Source of the DNA: Cyanobacteria bacterium SIG29
GTDB lineage: Bacteria; Cyanobacteriota; Vampirovibrionia; Gastranaerophilales; Gastranaerophilaceae
Direction of reading: 5' to 3'
Assembly: GCA_015152515.1 (NCBI GenBank)
Contig: SUTV01000004.1
Span: 62,001 to 126,000, forward strand
Length of the DNA: 64,000 nucleotides
Made by a program: the position numbers and the translations under genes. How positions within the stretch are numbered: position 1 is the first letter of the stretch; each line of letters opens with the position of its first letter. Below, piece by piece: positions 59,417 to 64,000 of the stretch. Under the pieces are notes generated by a model. It was not told the DNA's origin. It ran no database searches and saw only the letters and a program-made list of their open reading frames with translations.

Positions 59417-60343
59417 TTAATTCTGTTCTAATCTACATAAACAATATTTAGTAGCTCGTTTTGGTGAACAAAAAGAATTTGCTATACATCCACCTTTGCA
59501 TACAGGAACATACAAACATTTCTTACAAGCATTATCTATTGAATTTATATCAAATCTTCTGTTATAAGTGAAATTATCTTTACTTAACCATATTTCTTTA
59601 AAGGAATTATTGCCAACATTCCCCTCACAATAAATATTGTCTTCAAGTTCCAAACAACCCTTTATATTTCCTTTTTTTGAAATAGAAGCCGTTGTTATAC
59701 CGGCAGGGCATCCATACCATTTTTCTTTATAAATTTTTTCAGAAAATTCATCCATATAAGCAACTCTAGGTATAGAAGTCACTTCTTCAAAATAAGATTG
59801 ATATTTTTCTTTTGTTTCTATAAAAAATTTTGAGAATTGTTCAAACTGATTTTCTGAAATTATGTTCTTTTCATTACAATTCGCATAGTTAATCTGCCAT
59901 TTATTGATTTTATTTTCAACTAAAAATGCTCTAATATCTTCCAATTTTTGAGAATTAGCTGTATCTAATTTTGTCAAAGCCATTACATCAAATTTGTATT
60001 TTTTTAATAATTCTAAAGACTTTTCTAAAATTTCTTTATCAGAAATATCATTAATTTTTAATATTACTCTATCTGGATGCAACAAACGAAGAAGCTGTAT
60101 TGTTTGCACAGTGATATTCGCAAATTGGCATATAACAGAAAATTTAATCATTGCAGAATGTAGAGCAGAAGTAATTATACCAATATCTTTTCTATCTAAA
60201 ATGTTTTGTCCTGTTAAAAATACATATTCGCATTTTAAATCATATAAATCTTCTATAACTTCAAGATACTTTTCAACAGATAAATCAGTATCTTCATCAC
60301 CTGAAGAAAGTTCCCAAAAAAGTTTTTTTAGTTTATATGCCAT
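59417..60343 (-). CDS. SPASM protein lacking the radical SAM cluster (pseudo-radical-SAM partner)
   Basis: 308 residues, homologous over its length to the complete radical SAM/SPASM enzyme 9 bp upstream. The N-terminus reads KLFWELSSGDEDTDLSVEKY where the partner has VVWEITSVCNMKCIHCGSDC, so the whole CX3CX2C segment is gone. GGEP is TGQN, so the SAM site is gone too. The SPASM auxiliary-cluster cysteines are kept: CPAGI, KGCLEL, NACKKCLYVPVCKGGCI, YCLC. It probably forms a complex with its paralogue, contributing iron-sulfur clusters or substrate binding. Confidence 0.85.
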   Translation of the reverse strand: MAYKLKKLFWELSSGDEDTDLSVEKYLEVIEDLYDLKCEYVFLTGQNILDRKDIGIITSALHSAMIKFSVICQFANITVQTIQLLRLLHPDRVILKINDISDKEILEKSLELLKKYKFDVMALTKLDTANSQKLEDIRAFLVENKINKWQINYANCNEKNIISENQFEQFSKFFIETKEKYQSYFEEVTSIPRVAYMDEFSEKIYKEKWYGCPAGITTASISKKGNIKGCLELEDNIYCEGNVGNNSFKEIWLSKDNFTYNRRFDINSIDNACKKCLYVPVCKGGCIANSFCSPKRATKYCLCRLEQN

Positions 60344-60352
60344 AATATCTCC

Positions 60353-61465
60353 TTATTCTAAATACTCTTTAGGCATTTTGAAAACAGGGTTATACAAATC
60401 AAACAATTCTTTTTTTGAAAAATTCAATCTTGATTCTTCTTTAGTAGAAAAACCATCTTTTTCTATACGATATAAACAATAAGGAACACATCTTCCACCG
60501 TTTATTGTCGCAGCTCTATAACAGCCCCCCTTACAAACAGAAGAGAAATAACAATCCTTGCAATAACCTGTTAGCATTTCACAAGAAAATCTTCTGTTGT
60601 ATTGAAACGAAGTTTTATCAAGCCATATTTCTTTAAAAGATTTGTTTCTAATATTTCCTTCAATATATTTATCTTCTTGCAAAGATAAACAACCTCTTAC
60701 ATCTCCATTTGCGCTGATTCCAGCAATTCTAGTACCAGCGTGACACCCTTGCCAAATACCTTGTATCTTTTTAGCAGTATTTGATATATAGCCAAAAACA
60801 TCTGAGCCTGAAGTAAATAACTTTTCTTTTGGATATTGTTTATTTGTTTCAATAATAAATTTTGCGATATCTAAAAATTGTGCTTCTGTAATTTTCCAAT
60901 CTTTATTTAATCGTCCAATATTATCTCCGTATTGTATTTGCCATAAATGAATATCATTTTCTATCAAAAAATCTCTTATTTTAGGCAATTGTTCATAATT
61001 TAATTTGTGAACAGTAGTAACTACTGAAATTGGAATATCATTCTGTTTTAATAATTCAATAGCCTTTTTAATATGTGCGAACGTGCCAACTTTTCCTCTA
61101 ATATAATCTTGAAGATAAGGTTCTGCTGCATCTATACTTATGCCAAAAGCAAGTAAGTCAAAAGCTTTTATCAATTTAATATTATCTTCATTTACTAAAT
61201 AACCATTAGAAATAATGGCTGTATTTATTCCTTGTTGTTTACAAGCAGAACAAAGTATACCCAAATCTTTTCTAAATAAAGGTTCTCCTCCTGCGAAAAT
61301 AACATGATTACACTTTAAATCAGATAAATCTTCTATTATTCCCAAGCAGTCTTGAGTTGTTAGTTCTGGTCCCATTTCTATACAATTACAATCAGAACCG
61401 CAATGAATACACTTCATATTACAAACAGAAGTAATTTCCCAAACAACTCGTTCTAGATTATACAA
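60353..61465 (-). CDS. Radical SAM/SPASM domain peptide-modifying enzyme
   Basis: 370 residues. Radical SAM motif CNMKCIHC near residue 16, GGEPLFR for SAM amine binding, then FGISIDA. The SPASM region has GCHAGTRIAGISANGDVRGC, then LTGYCKDCYFSSVCKGGCYR and VPYCLYR. Proteins with this layout typically form thioether, C-C or epimer linkages in ribosomal peptides. The start is TTG at 61465 with AGGAG eight bases upstream; a TGTATAAT promoter box lies near 61500. It is paired with a truncated paralogue (59417-60343) in the same operon. Confidence 0.88.
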   Translation of the reverse strand: MYNLERVVWEITSVCNMKCIHCGSDCNCIEMGPELTTQDCLGIIEDLSDLKCNHVIFAGGEPLFRKDLGILCSACKQQGINTAIISNGYLVNEDNIKLIKAFDLLAFGISIDAAEPYLQDYIRGKVGTFAHIKKAIELLKQNDIPISVVTTVHKLNYEQLPKIRDFLIENDIHLWQIQYGDNIGRLNKDWKITEAQFLDIAKFIIETNKQYPKEKLFTSGSDVFGYISNTAKKIQGIWQGCHAGTRIAGISANGDVRGCLSLQEDKYIEGNIRNKSFKEIWLDKTSFQYNRRFSCEMLTGYCKDCYFSSVCKGGCYRAATINGGRCVPYCLYRIEKDGFSTKEESRLNFSKKELFDLYNPVFKMPKEYLE

Positions 61466-61547
61466 ATCAATGGCTCCTATAATTAAACTACAGTAATATT
61501 ATACAGTAAAAACAGCAATAAAATATGAAATATAAAGCTTTAATTTT

Positions 61548-62498
61548 TTATTCATCAACTAAATCATAATTATTTTTTCTAGTTAAATAATCTTTGTAAG
61601 ATTTAAATATTGGCACATCATGAGCAGTTATCTTTATTATTTCTTCATCTATTATTTTAAAAAGCTTGTTAAAAGTATTTTCTCTGAATAAATAAAATTT
61701 ACCTTGCTTTTCCTTTATAAAATTTATGTCATAAGTAATAAATTTTTTATATAAGAATGAGTACAAATCAAAAAACTTATTTTGTTGAGCATATTTAATA
61801 ACATCAATAATTCCATCAACATAGTCTTCAATCATCTTTCTTGACCATTTAGAATTTATATAATTATCTCTATGAACATAAGTTTCTTTGTCCAAGACAT
61901 AATATTTTTTTGCTGTATTAATGGCTCTAATTAAAAATGGTGGATCTTGATATCTCAAATAGTTTGGAAAAAAGAGTTTGTTTTCCACAATCAATTTTCT
62001 TGAATAAATAAAATTCCAATATCCCCAGCAAAATTGACATTCTTCAATATTCACAACTCTATTAGTAAAAATTTCTTTATAATTTTTAAAGTTCCAAAAT
62101 GGATTGTATTTTTCAGTTTCACTTACAAAAAGAGCCTTGCCTCCTACAATTTCAACATTGTTTTTTATAGCATTCGTGTACATTTCATCCAATATTGTAT
62201 CAGTAGGATAATAATCATCAGCATCTAAAAAACTAATAAATTCACCTTCTGCTTGTTTTATAGCTTTATTTCTTGCAGAAGCCGAGCCTTTGTGGGTTTG
62301 GCATAATATTTTTATTCTTTTATCGCTTTTTTGTTTTTCTTTCAAAAATTTCAGAACTTTAAAATTTAGTCCGTCAAGTACGCATATAATTTCAAAGTTT
62401 TTTATTGATTGATTCAAGGCACTATGCAAACTATCTTGCAAAAGCGCAATCGGTACCTTGTATATAGGCATAATAATTGAAATTTGTATTTTGTTCAT
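61548..62498 (-). CDS. Glycosyltransferase family 2
   Basis: 316 residues from the ATG at 62498. The GT-A fold is clear: ISIIMPIYKVPIALLQDSLH, VLDGLNFKVLKFL, GSASARNKAIKQAEGEFISF and the metal-binding LDADDYYP. A family-2 acceptor region follows (YWNFIYSRKLI, LRYQDPPFLIRAI). It transfers a sugar from a nucleotide donor, as for glycans or glycopeptides. No ribosome-binding site is seen; TATAAT nine bases before the ATG suggests a leaderless or near-leaderless transcript. The longer frame to 62612 runs into the neighbour. Confidence 0.82.
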   Translation of the reverse strand: MNKIQISIIMPIYKVPIALLQDSLHSALNQSIKNFEIICVLDGLNFKVLKFLKEKQKSDKRIKILCQTHKGSASARNKAIKQAEGEFISFLDADDYYPTDTILDEMYTNAIKNNVEIVGGKALFVSETEKYNPFWNFKNYKEIFTNRVVNIEECQFCWGYWNFIYSRKLIVENKLFFPNYLRYQDPPFLIRAINTAKKYYVLDKETYVHRDNYINSKWSRKMIEDYVDGIIDVIKYAQQNKFFDLYSFLYKKFITYDINFIKEKQGKFYLFRENTFNKLFKIIDEEIIKITAHDVPIFKSYKDYLTRKNNYDLVDE

Positions 62499-62520
62499 TG
62501 CATATTCATTATACAATATT

Positions 62521-63579
62521 TTATTTATTCTTAGAATGTTTTTTAAGATATAACAACTTTGGCGAAAACCTAGAATACGGCGTTTCAAGTTCAACAGAAT
62601 TAAGAACATCAAGAAATTGTTGATGTTTTGGATGTGATGGTTCTGTTATTTCAAGCGGTTCATCAGAATATGATAAATTATTATCCCAGCTATAACAACT
62701 CCAAAATAGAGCAACAACATTATTTTGTTTTGCAAACTCAATGAAATTTGGTATATCATCATAATTTTTTGCGCTTACAACAAAAGCAAGGAAAAGCCCG
62801 TCAATTTTGCGTTCATCCCTCATTTTTGACAGCCATTTTATATTTTCTAATACCTTTTTATAATTCCCGTTTTTAACGACTTTATTATATGTTTCTTCAT
62901 TTGAAGCGTGAACAGAAACCATAACTCTAGACATTCTGTTTAATATACCTGTTTCTCTGCAATTGAATTCATCACATAATATACCGTTTGTTATCAAACT
63001 AAATTTTAAATTAGGATACATATTTGCAGCAGTAGTCATTAATAACCTTGTGTTTCTACTTGCAAATGGATCTCCGGTTGTTGAAAGAGTCAAGACTTCA
63101 GCATCTTTTAAAATTGGCATATAAACTTTATCAATTTTGTCATTGAAATTTTTTAAATCTTCGTCATTATATCTGCATAGTTCATCTCTGCACATTACAC
63201 AATTGACATTACACTCCCAATCAGGACCTAAACAAACCATTTTAGGAAAAGATTTTTGTACAGTAGTATATTCCACTCCATTTTTTGGAACAAGCCTAAT
63301 ATTATAATTAGATTTTGAATAGCATATAGGAGGAAAACAATAATTATATCTTTTATTTAAAATTTCTTTTCTTATTTTTTGAGCGTGTTTTGAGTTCCAA
63401 ATTTCTTCAAAACTATTATCGTTAAGATTGCCAATTTTAGCTTCTTTCTTCATCATACAATCAGGACAAAAATATACGCTTCCATCATGATAAATATATA
63501 CTTGAGAAAAAGCCCCTGGACATACAAATTCAAACTTATTTTTAAAAAATTTAAATTTTAAAAATTTAATAATATTCAT
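62521..63579 (-). CDS. Radical SAM protein with N-terminal SPASM-like region (permuted order)
   Basis: 352 residues. The first 95 residues are SPASM-like: VCPGAFSQVYIYHDGSVYFC / PDCMMKKEAKIGNLNDNSFE, EIWNSKHAQKIRKEIL and YCFPPICYS. The radical SAM core follows: CLGPDWECNVNCVMC (CX3CX2C within CNVNCVMC near residue 129), STTGDPFASR replacing GGEP, then FSLITNGILC and VMVSVHASNEETYNKV. The usual order is core first, SPASM second. Such SPASM-first proteins are often neighbours of glycosyltransferases, as here. The substrate is unknown. GAAATAATG-type context precedes the ATG. Confidence 0.82.
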   Translation of the reverse strand: MNIIKFLKFKFFKNKFEFVCPGAFSQVYIYHDGSVYFCPDCMMKKEAKIGNLNDNSFEEIWNSKHAQKIRKEILNKRYNYCFPPICYSKSNYNIRLVPKNGVEYTTVQKSFPKMVCLGPDWECNVNCVMCRDELCRYNDEDLKNFNDKIDKVYMPILKDAEVLTLSTTGDPFASRNTRLLMTTAANMYPNLKFSLITNGILCDEFNCRETGILNRMSRVMVSVHASNEETYNKVVKNGNYKKVLENIKWLSKMRDERKIDGLFLAFVVSAKNYDDIPNFIEFAKQNNVVALFWSCYSWDNNLSYSDEPLEITEPSHPKHQQFLDVLNSVELETPYSRFSPKLLYLKKHSKNK

Positions 63580-64000
63580 TATTTCCCTTTTTCATTAACT
63601 TCTTAAATAATATGATTTTTATTAGAAGTTTAAAATGATTATATCATAGAAATTATACCTTAAATTATAATGGACTATTACACTAATTAAATTAATATTT
63701 TCAAAACATAATTTATATGTCCATATTTGTCGCACCAATAAATTAATATAATAATATAAACAAGCAGAGGTTCGTCTGATTTAAATCTTCAGAAACCGGT
63801 TTTGGACGCAGGAAGCTCGGTTTGTTTATAACAATACCAATTAGTATTTGCCATCTGATTGTGGTTCAGCTCGTTTTGGACGTAAGGCAAGGACTTATTG
63901 GTAGGCTAAAAAAGAATACTGTAGCAAGGGAGCAGCTCCCTTGCCTAGTATTCACCCAAACTGTTAGCGGCACTTGTGTTTGATACAAGTAAGCTGCTAC
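63580..64000. other. Gene-free end region with strong hairpins, possibly a structured RNA
   Basis: No gene is visible. GAATACT (63911-63917) through GCAAGGGAGC-A-GCTCCCTTGC to AGTATTC makes a long near-perfect hairpin. A second one, TAGC-GGCACTTGT...ACAAGTAAGC-GCTA, starts near 63964. Further left, GTTTTGGACG occurs twice (near 63800 and 63872), each followed by an A/GG-rich step. The pattern suggests a structured non-coding RNA or the start of a palindromic element, cut by the window edge. I could not match it to tmRNA, RNase P or a known riboswitch. Confidence 0.35.

Overview
The window is AT-rich, uses the standard code (TGA is a stop), and mixes ordinary housekeeping genes with two accessory regions. 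The best taxonomic guess is a gut Vampirovibrionia/Melainabacteria genome of the Gastranaerophilales type. The grounds are low GC, a cyanobacterial-style AMIN-domain amidase, a Gram-negative envelope gene set, and large lineage-type hypothetical proteins with FKG or SFGS motifs near their N-termini. This is inference from protein flavour, not from a marker-gene tree.

Housekeeping half (1-30.4 kb): a truncated TrkA-like RCK protein, a TPR protein, a 2-hydroxyacyl-CoA dehydratase-type protein, an NrtR-like degenerate Nudix regulator, a lytic transglycosylase, an M20 peptidase, rpsO, metK, cca, infC-rpmI-rplT (infC starting on a rare ATT codon), rplJ-rplL behind an L10-type leader with an attenuator, EF-hand proteins, an AMIN/Amidase_3 protein with murI, trxB, a GT9 glycosyltransferase, a maltose-acetyltransferase-like protein, a C-terminal J-domain protein, an M48 protease, a hemolysin-III-like protein, nadE with a wrecked glutaminase domain, and glnA.

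Island 1 (30.3-40.0 kb) lies at the 3' end of a tRNA-His(GTG) gene. The last 15 bases of the tRNA, including CCA, recur four more times downstream (the last copy with one mismatch), and each intact effector cassette begins at one of these copies. Three effector genes share about 260 bp of 5' flank and a common N-terminal region of about 70 residues, then diverge. Two end in a domain carrying a DxYDFN motif that recalls colicin M; the third ends in an M23 zinc peptidase. Small membrane proteins, LprI/DUF1311-like exported proteins and other exported proteins accompany them and are candidate immunity factors. The LprI-like genes and one further exported protein share a near-consensus leaderless promoter inside a repeated block. 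Broken effector pieces lie between the cassettes. I read this as a tRNA-anchored array of peptidoglycan-directed toxin/immunity cassettes.

Island 2 (40.2-63.6 kb) is the most striking part. Eight consecutive paralogues of a B12-binding-type radical SAM protein (about 550-580 residues each, all with CX4CX2C) run in one direction over about 14 kb, with a duplicated extended -10 promoter before genes 1, 4 and 8. They are followed by a divergent 62-residue peptide gene (candidate RiPP precursor), a long E. coli-type YcaO, an M50 site-2-type protease, a PLP aminotransferase, a TupA-like ATP-grasp protein, a pair of SPASM proteins (one complete radical SAM enzyme and one that has lost the radical SAM cysteines), a GT2 glycosyltransferase, and a radical SAM protein with its SPASM-like region in front. 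The simplest reading is a peptide-modifying biosynthetic locus in which an expanded set of radical SAM enzymes acts with YcaO and a protease. The product is not predictable from sequence. The last 400 bases hold no gene but several strong hairpins.
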